From Candidatus Neoanaerotignum galli (GTDB lineage: Bacteria; Bacillota; Clostridia; Lachnospirales; Anaerotignaceae): 64,000 nt of DNA. Numbering within the stretch: position 1 is the stretch's first letter; every line of letters starts with the position of its first letter. The translations under genes and the position numbers were made by a program. The stretch spans positions 1 to 64,000 of the forward strand of contig CAJFIN010000001.1 of NCBI GenBank assembly GCA_904381335.1, written 5' to 3'. Positions 30,186 to 41,317 of the stretch are shown here, piece after piece. The notes beneath the pieces are model-generated. The model saw only the letters and a list, made by a program, of their open reading frames with translations, had not been told where the DNA came from and did not search any database.

Positions 30186-30541
30186 TGTCCACAACTTGGT
30201 TCAGTTATCCACAAAAAACAGGGGATAACTTTTCTTTTTATCCTCTTCTTATGCTAAATCTTGGGGGGAAGTGGACAACCGAACCCAAAATCTCGGTTCG
30301 AAAAAATACCAGTGGAAAAATCTGCACTGATACACGCCCTGGCGGTTGACAAACTGGAATGAGGAAATCGAAAGAAAAGCGTCTGAATCGTTCCAAGACA
30401 AAGGAAGAAAAAATCCCCATTTTTCAGCCTTTTCTCGAAAATATCCGGCAATTTTTTCTAAAAAGTCCCGCCGTTTTTGCCTCCATTTCCCAGATTCCCC
30501 TAAAAAGTTATGCACCCTATCCACAATTGGGCTGTGGATAA
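30186..30541. promoter_or_regulatory. DnaA-box cluster in a ~380-bp intergenic region
   Basis: TTATCCACA 30205-30213; TGTGGATAA 30533-30541; near-matches TTGTCCACA (30186) and CTATCCACA (30517-30525, inverted pair with 30533). Confidence 0.5.
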
Positions 30542-30543
30542 CT

Positions 30544-31575
30544 TTACTTTTTGTGGTCTTTTTGACGGCTCCACCAATATTCCAGCCCCACACCAGCTGC
30601 TAATCCCCCCACATGCGCCCACACATCCACTTGCGGTGTGACAAAGCCCATCACAAGGTTTACCCCTAAAAATAAGAGCACGGTAGGATAATTCCATCCT
30701 TGAATTTCTCCTTTGGCGCGGTGGATAAAAACCAAAAATGCCCCCACCAAACCAAAGATAGCGCCAGAAGCTCCCACGGCGTAACCAGATCCCAGCAGCA
30801 GAGAACTAAGAAGGTTGCCAGCAAGGCCGGATAAAAAATAAAGCGCCAAAAACCGCTTCTTCCCTTCCGCTCGTTCCATCAAAGACCCAAACACATAGAG
30901 TGTTACACAATTACAGAGCAAATGGAGCCATCCCCCATGAAGGAACATACTGGTCAAAAGCCGCCAAACTTCTCCGCTCTGCCACAAAGTACCCGTATTG
31001 GCCAAAGCAAGTACCCAAGTTTTTTCTGGGTCCAGCAACCATTCTGCGATAAAGACGGCAAACAAAAACACGATCAATGCCATAGTCAAAGGTGCTTTTG
31101 TTTCCTTCAGGCTAGGCGTTGAAGATACTGAAGAAGGCGCCAAACGGCCCAGTGCAACACCAACAGCTTTATCAATACCCTGCAGCCGGGTGGGCTGCCC
31201 TGGCGGAGCCGTCCATTGCCCCGTTTCTATATCCACTAGCCAAAACACCGTATGTAAGGTATCTGATTCCGGAAAAGGGCTGTGAAACAATGCTTCTTCC
31301 TGCGCTTTCGCTCCATGAGAAACAAAATAAATGGTCAAACAAATCGTCTGACTGCAATGACAGCTTTGTGCAAAATGTTGGGCCTGTTCTGCCCGATGGG
31401 GCAGATTTGCCAACACCTGGCTGCCAGACAGGCGATCTCCATCAAGGATATCCACAAGATAAAGCACCGGATGATATGGTTTTAATACCGTATATGCCCC
31501 ATCATGTCCACCCACCTCTTGAAACCCACGGCTTGCCAGATCCTGCAAAAGCCGTTTTACCGTTTCTTGAAACAT
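30544..31575 (-). CDS. Rhomboid family intramembrane serine protease (GluP-like)
   Basis: GEVWRLLTSMFLHGGWLHLLCNC, GSGYAVGASGAIFGLVGAF (GASG catalytic), HVGGLAAG; start at MFQETVKR after GGAGGC. Confidence 0.9.
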   Translation of the reverse strand: MFQETVKRLLQDLASRGFQEVGGHDGAYTVLKPYHPVLYLVDILDGDRLSGSQVLANLPHRAEQAQHFAQSCHCSQTICLTIYFVSHGAKAQEEALFHSPFPESDTLHTVFWLVDIETGQWTAPPGQPTRLQGIDKAVGVALGRLAPSSVSSTPSLKETKAPLTMALIVFLFAVFIAEWLLDPEKTWVLALANTGTLWQSGEVWRLLTSMFLHGGWLHLLCNCVTLYVFGSLMERAEGKKRFLALYFLSGLAGNLLSSLLLGSGYAVGASGAIFGLVGAFLVFIHRAKGEIQGWNYPTVLLFLGVNLVMGFVTPQVDVWAHVGGLAAGVGLEYWWSRQKDHKK

Positions 31576-31598
31576 AGTGCCTCCTTTTTCTTTTGTTT

Positions 31599-31856
31599 TC
31601 ATATGTATCCTATGACCAACTGGAAAAACACCAACAGTAAAAATCCCGGCAATCCCAATACAGCCAATACCACTGCCGTCCAGCCATTGCCTGATACAAA
31701 AAATAGCTCTGGCCACCACCAGTGACATAGCCATAAAGCGATACCGCCCAATCCCACCCGCACGAGCCAGCGGCCTGCCAGAGCCAGCATCCGCCGGCCG
31801 CCCAACAGGCCAAATCCCAGCAAAAATATCGCCGCTATTACCAATGCCAGCTTCAT
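31599..31856 (-). CDS. Pro-sigmaK processing inhibitor BofA-like membrane protein
   Basis: 85 aa, two hydrophobic segments, C-terminal VLGLPGFLLLVFFQ; adjacent to a YaaL-like gene as in B. subtilis. Confidence 0.65.
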   Translation of the reverse strand: MKLALVIAAIFLLGFGLLGGRRMLALAGRWLVRVGLGGIALWLCHWWWPELFFVSGNGWTAVVLAVLGLPGFLLLVFFQLVIGYI

Positions 31857-32089
31857 ATCAAGCGCCTCCGGCTTAAAAATGCCGTTTGGCCTTTTTGTTT
31901 CATTTGGCGCAGATAGTATTGGTATTGTTTATGCAGCGATGATATTTCATAAATATAGCTGTCGATCAGGCACTCATCACTGGTCTGATCCCAATGATTG
32001 CGCACTTGGGCCAGTTGATTTTCAATCCATAGCAATCGCTCGGAAACTTCGCCAGAAGAAAGGGTGGTTGGGTTTTGTCTTCGTCTCAT
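31853..32089 (-). CDS. DUF2508/YaaL-like protein
   Basis: 78 aa, LLWIENQLAQVRNHWDQTSDECLIDSYIYEISSLHKQYQYYLRQMK. Confidence 0.7.
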   Translation of the reverse strand: MRRRQNPTTLSSGEVSERLLWIENQLAQVRNHWDQTSDECLIDSYIYEISSLHKQYQYYLRQMKQKGQTAFLSRRRLI

Positions 32090-32150
32090 TTTTGGCCTCC
32101 TTGTCCGTGATTTTCACCACTAATATAAGCCAAAAAGAAAGAAATTATTC

Positions 32151-32639
32151 CTACCCTTTTCTTTGCTGCACATATCGAATACACCGTTCTGACACAAGAC
32201 CAATGCCAAAACCCGCCAATAGCCCACTTACCAACAGCAAAGGGCTAAGAGTAAGCACCACTGCCCGGCCCAAAAATAATACAGCCACCACCATTTGACC
32301 CACATTATGGCTTACGCCGCCCAACATACTGACCCCGCGAATACTAAAATGCCCCGATCGCTTGGCTAATACCATAACGGCAAAACTGAGCAGCGCACCG
32401 GCACAACTATACCAGAAACTTAAAAACCCCTTAAACAGCAGTGCCGCCAGAACCACTCGCACCAATGAAATCCCGAAGGCAGCCCGGCCGCCCAAGGTAT
32501 ATAAACATAGCACCACGACCACATTACTCAGGCCCAATTTTACCCCTGCCGGTAGCGGCAAAGGAATCATGGCCTCCACATAGCCCATCAGCAAGGCTAA
32601 AGCAGCAAAAATACCGCCATAAGCGATCTTCCGGCTCAT
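32151..32639 (-). CDS. Gx transporter family protein
   Basis: GGIFAALALLMGYVEAMIPLPLPAGVKLGLSNVVVVLCLYTLG; followed by conserved small-residue TM segments. Confidence 0.85.
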   Translation of the reverse strand: MSRKIAYGGIFAALALLMGYVEAMIPLPLPAGVKLGLSNVVVVLCLYTLGGRAAFGISLVRVVLAALLFKGFLSFWYSCAGALLSFAVMVLAKRSGHFSIRGVSMLGGVSHNVGQMVVAVLFLGRAVVLTLSPLLLVSGLLAGFGIGLVSERCIRYVQQRKG

Positions 32640-32652
32640 GTTGGACCTCCTT

Positions 32653-33015
32653 TTACTGAACGACTCCATCCAAAGCGGCTGCCGTTTCCCCTTCGATCTC
32701 AATCACCATTTCATGCGGTAAACAAACAATACTTTCTCCTTGGGAAGAAATAGGGGCATGGTTCACACAAATTCCATCCCGGCAATCTGCATCGATTACG
32801 GATACGACCCCATCTTCTATCTGAATCTCATTATATCCCCATGCCGTTTCTAAGCGCCACTGGATCGGTGTGGAAAGCGGAAACCGGGCTGTTTCCACAC
32901 CTGAAACGTATACCACAGCCTCCGCCCCAGCTTTTTTTTGTACGGCAAAGACTATGGCTAACACCGCTGCTGCCAACAACACCACCAGCAGCACCCATCG
33001 GTCTCCTTTTTTCAT
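32653..33015 (-). CDS. NusG domain II-containing protein
   Basis: VVSVIDADCRDGICVNHAPISSQGESIVCLPHEMVIEI signature. Confidence 0.88.
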   Translation of the reverse strand: MKKGDRWVLLVVLLAAAVLAIVFAVQKKAGAEAVVYVSGVETARFPLSTPIQWRLETAWGYNEIQIEDGVVSVIDADCRDGICVNHAPISSQGESIVCLPHEMVIEIEGETAAALDGVVQ

Positions 33016-33056
33016 CCCATGCCTCCTTTCCTCATTTTTAGAATGATAAAAATCTG

Positions 33057-33143
33057 AAAAAGCCCCAGCCGGCGGAACCGCTGCTGGCCCCAGCCCCTTC
33101 CAAACAGAAGGCGGGATCCAGGCAGCAGACGCCGCGCTGGGGC
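33057..33143 (-). ncRNA. Long rod-like hairpin element (unusually long terminator or small structured RNA)
   Basis: Nested pairings 33062-33069/33136-33143 (GCCCCAGC/GCTGGGGC), 33071-33074/33130-33133, 33080-33087/33118-33126, 33096-33100/33107-33111; minus strand ends in TTTTT. Confidence 0.5.
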
Positions 33144-33183
33144 AATGGCCCAGATCACTATTTTTGTATCAATGGGACCAACC

Positions 33184-34584
<1,401 letters not shown>

Positions 34585-34659
34585 TCATTTTATCTCCCTC
34601 AGGTGTTATTCCAAAGCCCGAAGATCAGATCCCCCCGATCCTCGGGCTTTTTGCCTATT

Positions 34660-35325
34660 TTATATTTTGACAGCCTCTGATTCCACAGCATCCGCTGCGG
34701 GCGTATCTGGTAAATTCTGCGCCATACCAGCCACTAAATCCTTTGCCCGGCTGACATAAGACTGCTCTGATGTTTCTTCTGCCTCATCCGGCGTTTTCAG
34801 CGGTTCTTCTGAAACATAGCCATTGGTCATAGCCCGTTCCAAAGCCTGTTGTTCTTCTGTGGAAAGGACATAAGGGCTAACGCCCAATTCAATGGGTTTA
34901 GCATAGGTAAAAGAACCCGTGCGCGAGTGAATCCCATTGAGCACAACACCATTATTTCCCGCATCCAGCAGCGCTACGGCATAACATAAATCTCCCCCCA
35001 CCTCATCAAAGGGATTATACCGCACCACCCCAACCTTCTGCACACATTTGCCCACACTGCGATCCAGATCTCGGACCGTTTTTTCCAGCGCCGTATATTT
35101 CTGATCCAGTGCTTCTGCTTCCTGGTGAAATCCTGTTAATTGTGCTTCCAAATTATGTTCTGGCCGGCGTTTTGCACCGGTAAATAATTCATATCTCTTT
35201 TTCAATTTGCGCACCATCAACAGTGCGGAAATGCTGACAACTAAAAATACCAGCATCAATATGCCCAGCACAACCACAACGCTGAGCAGGTTTTCATTCA
35301 AAAATGCACTAAGCCATGCATTCAT
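34660..35325 (-). CDS. DUF4446 family protein
   Basis: N-terminal TM plus KVGVVRYNPFDEVGGDLCYAVALLDAGNNGVVLNGIHSRTGSFTYAKPIE. Confidence 0.85.
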   Translation of the reverse strand: MNAWLSAFLNENLLSVVVVLGILMLVFLVVSISALLMVRKLKKRYELFTGAKRRPEHNLEAQLTGFHQEAEALDQKYTALEKTVRDLDRSVGKCVQKVGVVRYNPFDEVGGDLCYAVALLDAGNNGVVLNGIHSRTGSFTYAKPIELGVSPYVLSTEEQQALERAMTNGYVSEEPLKTPDEAEETSEQSYVSRAKDLVAGMAQNLPDTPAADAVESEAVKI

Positions 35326-35347
35326 TGCAAGCTTCACGCCCTTTTCT

Positions 35348-36232
35348 TTATGCCTGATGCCCGGCAATCTGTGTCAACAGACGCTCCAGGTCTTCCGGCG
35401 AGTAAAATTCAATCTCAATTTTTCCTTTTTTTCCACCTTGCTTCACGGTTACCTTGGTGCCCAAGGCACTTTGCATCCGTTCCGCTGCCACCCGCAAAGC
35501 CAATGTTTTCCCATCCGGAGCAGCTGGTGATTTTTCTGTTTTTCCCTGTCGGGCCAGATACTGTTTCACCATGGCTTCCGCTGAGCGCACACTTTGGCCT
35601 TCTTCCAAAATGCGTTCCGCCAACTGAAATTGCGCCTGTCCATCTTCCAAGGCCAACAATGCCCGAGCATGGCCACCGCTTAGACGTCCCTCTTCCACAA
35701 AGCGCTTAACTCTCTCATCCAGTTGCAGCAAACGCAGCGCATTTGCAATGGCCGGACGGCTTTTACCTACCCGGGAAGAGATTTCTTCTTGGCTTAGATG
35801 AAATTCTTCCTTCAGCCGAAGATAGCCTTCTGCTTCTTCCATTGGGTTTAAATCCTCTCGCTGAAGATTTTCCACCAGTGCCGTTTGAAACAATGCATCA
35901 TCCTGCAAGTGCCGGACAATGGCTGGGATCGTTTTTAACCCTGCAATTTTCGATGCCCGCCATCTGCGTTCTCCTGCTACCAATAAGTAGGAGTCGCCTT
36001 CTTTTTTTACCACGATGGGTTGAATCACACCACAAGAACGGATGGATTGGGCCAATGACTCTAAAGACTCCTCTTCAAACCGCTTACGCGGTTGATGAGG
36101 ATTCGGCTCAATGGCATTAATATCCAGCTCCACCACCCGCTCTGGACTGGAGGAAACATCATCTGCTTCCGAGTGGATCAATGCGCCCAAGCCAAGGCCT
36201 TTCGCCCCCAAACCACTTTTTTTGGCCGCCAT
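35348..36232 (-). CDS. parB: Chromosome partitioning protein ParB (Spo0J)
   Basis: LGLGALI; INAIEPNPHQPRKRFEEESLESLAQSI; VAGERRWRASKIAGL; VGKSRPAIANALRLLQL. Confidence 0.95.
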   Translation of the reverse strand: MAAKKSGLGAKGLGLGALIHSEADDVSSSPERVVELDINAIEPNPHQPRKRFEEESLESLAQSIRSCGVIQPIVVKKEGDSYLLVAGERRWRASKIAGLKTIPAIVRHLQDDALFQTALVENLQREDLNPMEEAEGYLRLKEEFHLSQEEISSRVGKSRPAIANALRLLQLDERVKRFVEEGRLSGGHARALLALEDGQAQFQLAERILEEGQSVRSAEAMVKQYLARQGKTEKSPAAPDGKTLALRVAAERMQSALGTKVTVKQGGKKGKIEIEFYSPEDLERLLTQIAGHQA

Positions 36233-36233
36233 T

Positions 36234-37007
36234 TTACTTCCACTCCTTTTCAATTACTTCTTCTGCCAACAGGCGATAACTTTCCGCCCCCTTGGAACGG
36301 CTATCATACTGCGTGATGGGTAAACCATGGCTTGGCGCTTCTCCTAAACGCACATTACGGGGAATAATGGTCCGATACACCGAAGGACCCAGGCTTTTTT
36401 TCACCTCTTCCACCACTTGTAAGGACAAATTTGTTCTGGCGTCAAACATGGTAAATACGACTCCCTCCAGCTCCAGGGCAGGATTGAGCCGTTGTTTCAC
36501 CAGATTCACAGTATGTAATAGTTGTTCCAGACCTTCCATGGCAAAATATTCACACTGGATCGGTACTAACACCGTATCCGCCGCCGTCAGCGCATTAATG
36601 GTAATGAGGTTTAACGATGGCGGGCAATCAATTAGTACAAAATCATACTGCGATGCAATCAAAGACAGTTGTTCCTTTAAGATATATTCCCGGCGCTCGA
36701 TACCCACCAGTTCAATTTCTGCACCAGAAAGATTCTGATTGGCTGGCGCAATGGTCACCCCATCAGCACAGGTAGGTTGTAAAACATCCTGCAAGGAAGC
36801 CTCCTGAAGGAACATTTCATATACCGTTTTGGAAAGGCGATTTTTTTCCAATCCCATACCGCTGGTGGCATTCCCCTGCGGATCGGCATCGATGAGCAGC
36901 ACTTGTTTTCCCTGTTCTGCCAAAGCAGCCGCCAAATTGATGGCCGTTGTTGTTTTTCCCACACCGCCTTTTTGATTGGCAATGGCAATGATGCGTACCC
37001 GTCCCAA
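36234..37007 (-). CDS. parA: Chromosome partitioning ATPase ParA (Soj)
   Basis: IIAIANQKGGVGKTTTAINLAAALAEQGKQVLLIDADPQGN; TTG start after GGAGG. Confidence 0.95.
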   Translation of the reverse strand: MGRVRIIAIANQKGGVGKTTTAINLAAALAEQGKQVLLIDADPQGNATSGMGLEKNRLSKTVYEMFLQEASLQDVLQPTCADGVTIAPANQNLSGAEIELVGIERREYILKEQLSLIASQYDFVLIDCPPSLNLITINALTAADTVLVPIQCEYFAMEGLEQLLHTVNLVKQRLNPALELEGVVFTMFDARTNLSLQVVEEVKKSLGPSVYRTIIPRNVRLGEAPSHGLPITQYDSRSKGAESYRLLAEEVIEKEWK

Positions 37008-37128
37008 TCGGTTTCCTCCTTTCCAAAAAGCCCCGTGGCTAAAGCCCACTTGGCTCTGCTGTCTGATTCTATTTTAACACAGTCCTGTCCAAAGGGAAAC
37101 AGAAAAATGGCAATTTAATGAATTTTTT

Positions 37129-37144
37129 TGTTTCACGTGAAACA
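37129..37144. promoter_or_regulatory. parS: parS centromere site (perfect)
   Basis: TGTTTCACGTGAAACA, 16-bp perfect palindrome next to parA. Confidence 0.95.
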
Positions 37145-37202
37145 AAAAAATGACCGTTTTCCAAAGAAAACGGCCAAATCAATATGTTTCAAGTAAGATG
37201 GC

Positions 37203-38894
37203 TTACATCTGTTCCGGCGCCTCAATGCCCAATAAGCCCAACCCACGGGTCAACACCACGGTTACCGCCCGTACCACGGCCAGACGAGCATATTTTATCT
37301 CATCACTCTGATTCAAAATGGGATTATCATGATAAAATTTATTGAATTTCTGGGCGATATCCATCAAAGAACGAGATACCACTGAGGGCTCATATTTCTC
37401 CGCCGCTTCATGAACCTTTTCGGGAAAAGCTGCTAACGCTTTGCACACATCAAAGCTGGCCGCATCCGACAACAAGCGATAATCCACAGGCTGCGCCGTT
37501 TCACCGGCTTTTCGCAAAATACTGTTAGCTCTGGCATTGGTATACTGGACATAAGGTCCTGTTTCCCCTTCAAAATTCAACATGCGCTCCCAACTGAACA
37601 CCACATCTTTGACGCGAGAGTTATATAGATCATTAAAAATCACCGCACCAATACCCACCTGACGGGCCACGGTCTCTTTATCCGGCAAATCCGGATTCTT
37701 TTCTGCAATGATTTTTCGGGTCTCTTCCACCGACTGGTGAAGCAGATCCTCCATCAGCACCACATGACCTTTTCGGGTCGAAAGCTTACCAGAATCCAAG
37801 CTTACCAGACCAAAGGGAACATGAACCAGATCCTTCGCCCAATCATAACCCATTTTTTCAATTACCTTAAACCACTGGGCAAAATGCAGATTTTGATCCA
37901 AGGCTGTCAAATAAATACATTTATCAAAGTGATACGTTTTTTTCCGATAAATGGCAGCAGTAATATCACGAGTAGCATACAGCGTACCGCCATCACTGCG
38001 CAAAATCAAGCAAGGCGGCATATTGTCTTCGCTTAAATCCACAATCAGCGCACCATTGCTTTCCACCAGCAATCCTTTGTCTTTCAGCTCTTGAACCACG
38101 GCATCCATCTTATCATTATAAAAGCTCTCGCCTGTATAATGATCGAAAGTCACATGGAGCATACCGTATACCCGTTCAAACTCCTTCATGCTGATATCAT
38201 AGAACCATTTCCAGAGCGTCAGGGCTTCTTCATCCCCATCCTGCATTTTTTTAAACCATGCCCTGGCTTCATCCTCCAGCTCGGGTGTTTGTTCCGCCTG
38301 TTCATGAAATTTCACATAAAGACGCATCAGCTCTGTAATGCCCTTTTCTTCCACAGCTTCTTTACTGCCCCATTTTTGATAAGCTACAATCAGTTTGCCA
38401 AACTGAGTACCCCAGTCGCCAAGATGATTGATGCCAATGGCATGATAGCCTAAGGCCTGAAAAATATGATATAATGCATTACCAATCACTGTGCTGCGCA
38501 GATGGCCCACATGAAAGGGCTTGGCAATATTGGGGGAAGAATAATCAATGACAATGGTTTTTCCGGCCCCTTCTGTGCTGCTGCCATACTGTAAGCCCGC
38601 CTGCTCCACTGCTTCCAACACCTCACGGGCAAAAACACCTGCATCCAAAAAGAAATTTAAATATGCGCCCTTGACTTCCACTTTTTGTACAAAATCCGGC
38701 ACAGCAATCTTTTCTGCCAACTCGGAGGCGATCATCTGTGGGGCTTTACGCCATGTTTTCGCCAAACGGAAACAGGGAAAGGCATAATCCCCCATGGTGC
38801 TATCCGGCGGAACCTCCAACGCTTGCCGGGCTTCCTGTGGGGAAAGAGACGCAGCAGCAGCAATGGCCTGGGCTAATTCCTGTTGAAAATCCAT
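37203..38894 (-). CDS. argS: Arginine--tRNA ligase
   Basis: IVIDYSSPNIAKPFHVGHLRSTVIGNAL; SLDSGKLSTRKGHVV. Confidence 0.96.
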   Translation of the reverse strand: MDFQQELAQAIAAAASLSPQEARQALEVPPDSTMGDYAFPCFRLAKTWRKAPQMIASELAEKIAVPDFVQKVEVKGAYLNFFLDAGVFAREVLEAVEQAGLQYGSSTEGAGKTIVIDYSSPNIAKPFHVGHLRSTVIGNALYHIFQALGYHAIGINHLGDWGTQFGKLIVAYQKWGSKEAVEEKGITELMRLYVKFHEQAEQTPELEDEARAWFKKMQDGDEEALTLWKWFYDISMKEFERVYGMLHVTFDHYTGESFYNDKMDAVVQELKDKGLLVESNGALIVDLSEDNMPPCLILRSDGGTLYATRDITAAIYRKKTYHFDKCIYLTALDQNLHFAQWFKVIEKMGYDWAKDLVHVPFGLVSLDSGKLSTRKGHVVLMEDLLHQSVEETRKIIAEKNPDLPDKETVARQVGIGAVIFNDLYNSRVKDVVFSWERMLNFEGETGPYVQYTNARANSILRKAGETAQPVDYRLLSDAASFDVCKALAAFPEKVHEAAEKYEPSVVSRSLMDIAQKFNKFYHDNPILNQSDEIKYARLAVVRAVTVVLTRGLGLLGIEAPEQM

Positions 38895-39138
38895 TTCATT
38901 CTTCCTTTCTTATCCTCCATTCCGGTACCAAAAAGGCCGGGTAACGATTTCATTGGAAAGATTATCTCTTTAGACCAATAGGGGATCAGCCAAAAAGCTA
39001 GGTTTCTCCCCTTCCTTGTGAAGGTATTGTATCATAGTTCCCCTAAAAACACAAGCAAGGAGGCATTGCAGGAAAAATGAGTGCCCCTTCTGTTGACACA
39101 AGCCATCCATCATAAAGGGATATGGTATCATGACAAAT

Positions 39139-39170
39139 AAAAAAGCTATAGGAAGATCCATAGCTTTTTT
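39139..39170 (-). terminator. Intrinsic terminator after V-type ATPase operon
   Basis: AAAAAAGCTAT.../CCATAGCTTTTTT stem with T-runs. Confidence 0.75.
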
Positions 39171-39238
39171 ATTTCTTTTATTTTTTTATTCTCATTCTAT
39201 GCCATATGTTTTCGATATGATAGTCATGCCTATCATGC

Positions 39239-39931
39239 CTATTCTTCTTGCATGGCCAAAGCCGTCTTTTCTTCCGACCTTTGTTGATAATGATGCGCAT
39301 TTTCCAGCATTTGATCTTTTACTTTCATCAGCCTGGTCTGCGCACTACGCTCATTTTCATCCAACTTCATTTTAATAAAACGAATATTCTGCTGCGTTTC
39401 CGGAATCACCACATGCTCCAAGGCGTTTACCCGGCGGCGGGTCTTTTCAATTTCTGCTGCCATTTGCTGACAGGCTTTTTCGATTTCTGCCAGACGCAAT
39501 AAATCCGGCAGTATCTCCGCCAAAGCACCCACGGCCTGATCTAAGTCCGCAGAAGTAAAAGCCAAACCATAGGCATAAATATCATTCGGATCGCTGGTGC
39601 GGGTAGTCATATGGAAAGAGGGCACCGCAACATTCATGAAATTTTTTGTTTCTGCCTGCAAAAAAATCTCTTGCTTTGGCGCCAGTAAGGCCAGGCGAAT
39701 TTCTTCATCACTCATACCAGCCCGTGCCAATAAAAAACCTTGATGCGCCCGATGAATCCCTGCTTCTACCCGTTCCCGCAAGGCTTTATTTTCCCGAACC
39801 AAGGACAAAAACTGCCGCATCAATTCATCCCGCTTATCTTTCAGCAGTTTATGCCCCCGCATGGCCGTAACCAATTTTCTTTTTTGACGGGTCAGCTCCA
39901 TCCGGGTGGGGTTGACGTGTTTTGCGCTCAT
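39239..39931 (-). CDS. V-type ATP synthase subunit D
   Basis: NPTRMELTRQKRKLVTAMRGHKLLKDKRDELMRQF; RRVNALEHVVIPETQQNIRFIKMKLDENER. Confidence 0.95.
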   Translation of the reverse strand: MSAKHVNPTRMELTRQKRKLVTAMRGHKLLKDKRDELMRQFLSLVRENKALRERVEAGIHRAHQGFLLARAGMSDEEIRLALLAPKQEIFLQAETKNFMNVAVPSFHMTTRTSDPNDIYAYGLAFTSADLDQAVGALAEILPDLLRLAEIEKACQQMAAEIEKTRRRVNALEHVVIPETQQNIRFIKMKLDENERSAQTRLMKVKDQMLENAHHYQQRSEEKTALAMQEE

Positions 39932-39943
39932 AAACCCCCCTCC

Positions 39944-41317
39944 TTACGGTTTTTCATAATACTGATCTAAATACTGATCCTTGATTCGTTTTAGCTCACT
40001 GCGCGGCAGCATCCGTAATAAATGCCAGCCAATGTCCAATGTGGTTTCAATCTCCCGATCCGTTTGAAATCCTTGAGAGACATATTCTTTTTCAAAAGCA
40101 TCCGCAAACTGTGCGTATTTCTTATCCATCTCTGTCAAAGCGGCGTCCCCTAAAATGACCATTAATTCTTTGGCATCTTTTCCTCGGGCATAGGCCGCAA
40201 AAAGCTGATTTAGCACATCCGCATGATCCGCCCGGGTTTTCCCCTCGCCAATCCCCTTATCTTTTAAACGGGACAGGGAAGGCAGGACATCAATGGGCGG
40301 CAGAATATTTTTACGATACAGTTCCCGACTGAGGATAATCTGCCCTTCTGTAATATACCCTGTCAAGTCGGGAATGGGATGGGTCTTATCATCTTCAGGC
40401 ATTGTCAAAATCGGGATCAGAGTGATCGAACCGGTTTTGCCCTTTTGCCGGCCAGCCCGTTCATAGAGGTTTGCCAAATCCGTATACATATAACCAGGAT
40501 AGCCGCGGCGGCCTGGCACCTCTTTTCGGGCGGCAGAAATTTCCCGCAGGGCATCCGCATAGTTCGTGATATCTGTTAAGATCACCAACACATGCATATT
40601 CTGATCAAAAGCCAGATATTCTGCTGCCGTCAAAGCCATACGCGGCGTTGCAATCCGCTCCACCGCCGGATCATTAGCCAGATTGATAAATAAAACACTC
40701 CGGTCAATGGCCCCAGTCTGACGAAAACTCTCCATAAAAAAGTTGGCTTCTTCAAAAGTAATCCCCATAGCAGCAAATACCACAGCGAAGGGTTCTTTCG
40801 TCCCCCGCACCTTAGCCTGACGGGCTATCTGAGCGGCAAGGTTGGCATGGGGAAGACCTGAAGCAGAAAAGATAGGCAGTTTCTGCCCCCGCACCAAGGT
40901 ATTTAGTCCATCAATGGCAGAAATACCCGTTTGGATAAACTCCTGGGGATAATTTCTGGCGGCAGGATTCATGGGCAGACCATTAATGTTTTTTCTTTCT
41001 TCGGGCAAAATTTCTGGTCCACCATCCATAGGACGGCCCAGCCCGTCAAACACCCGGCTGAGCATATCCCGAGAAACCCCCAGCTCCATGGGGCGACCCA
41101 AAAACCGTACTTTACTGGTGGCAAGATTAATGCCGGCAGAAGCTTCAAACAGCTGCACCAGAGCATTGCCGCCATCAATCTCCAATACCTTGCAGCGGCG
41201 GCGTTCTCCATTTTCCAGCTCAATTTCTCCCAATTCATCATAAGTCACGCCGGTGACGCCACGCACCAACATCAAAGGCCCCGCCACTTCTTCAATCGTC
41301 CGATATTCCTTTGGCAT
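39944..41317 (-). CDS. V-type ATP synthase subunit B
   Basis: [40 protein letters not shown]; [32 protein letters not shown]. Confidence 0.96.
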   Translation of the reverse strand: MPKEYRTIEEVAGPLMLVRGVTGVTYDELGEIELENGERRRCKVLEIDGGNALVQLFEASAGINLATSKVRFLGRPMELGVSRDMLSRVFDGLGRPMDGGPEILPEERKNINGLPMNPAARNYPQEFIQTGISAIDGLNTLVRGQKLPIFSASGLPHANLAAQIARQAKVRGTKEPFAVVFAAMGITFEEANFFMESFRQTGAIDRSVLFINLANDPAVERIATPRMALTAAEYLAFDQNMHVLVILTDITNYADALREISAARKEVPGRRGYPGYMYTDLANLYERAGRQKGKTGSITLIPILTMPEDDKTHPIPDLTGYITEGQIILSRELYRKNILPPIDVLPSLSRLKDKGIGEGKTRADHADVLNQLFAAYARGKDAKELMVILGDAALTEMDKKYAQFADAFEKEYVSQGFQTDREIETTLDIGWHLLRMLPRSELKRIKDQYLDQYYEKP

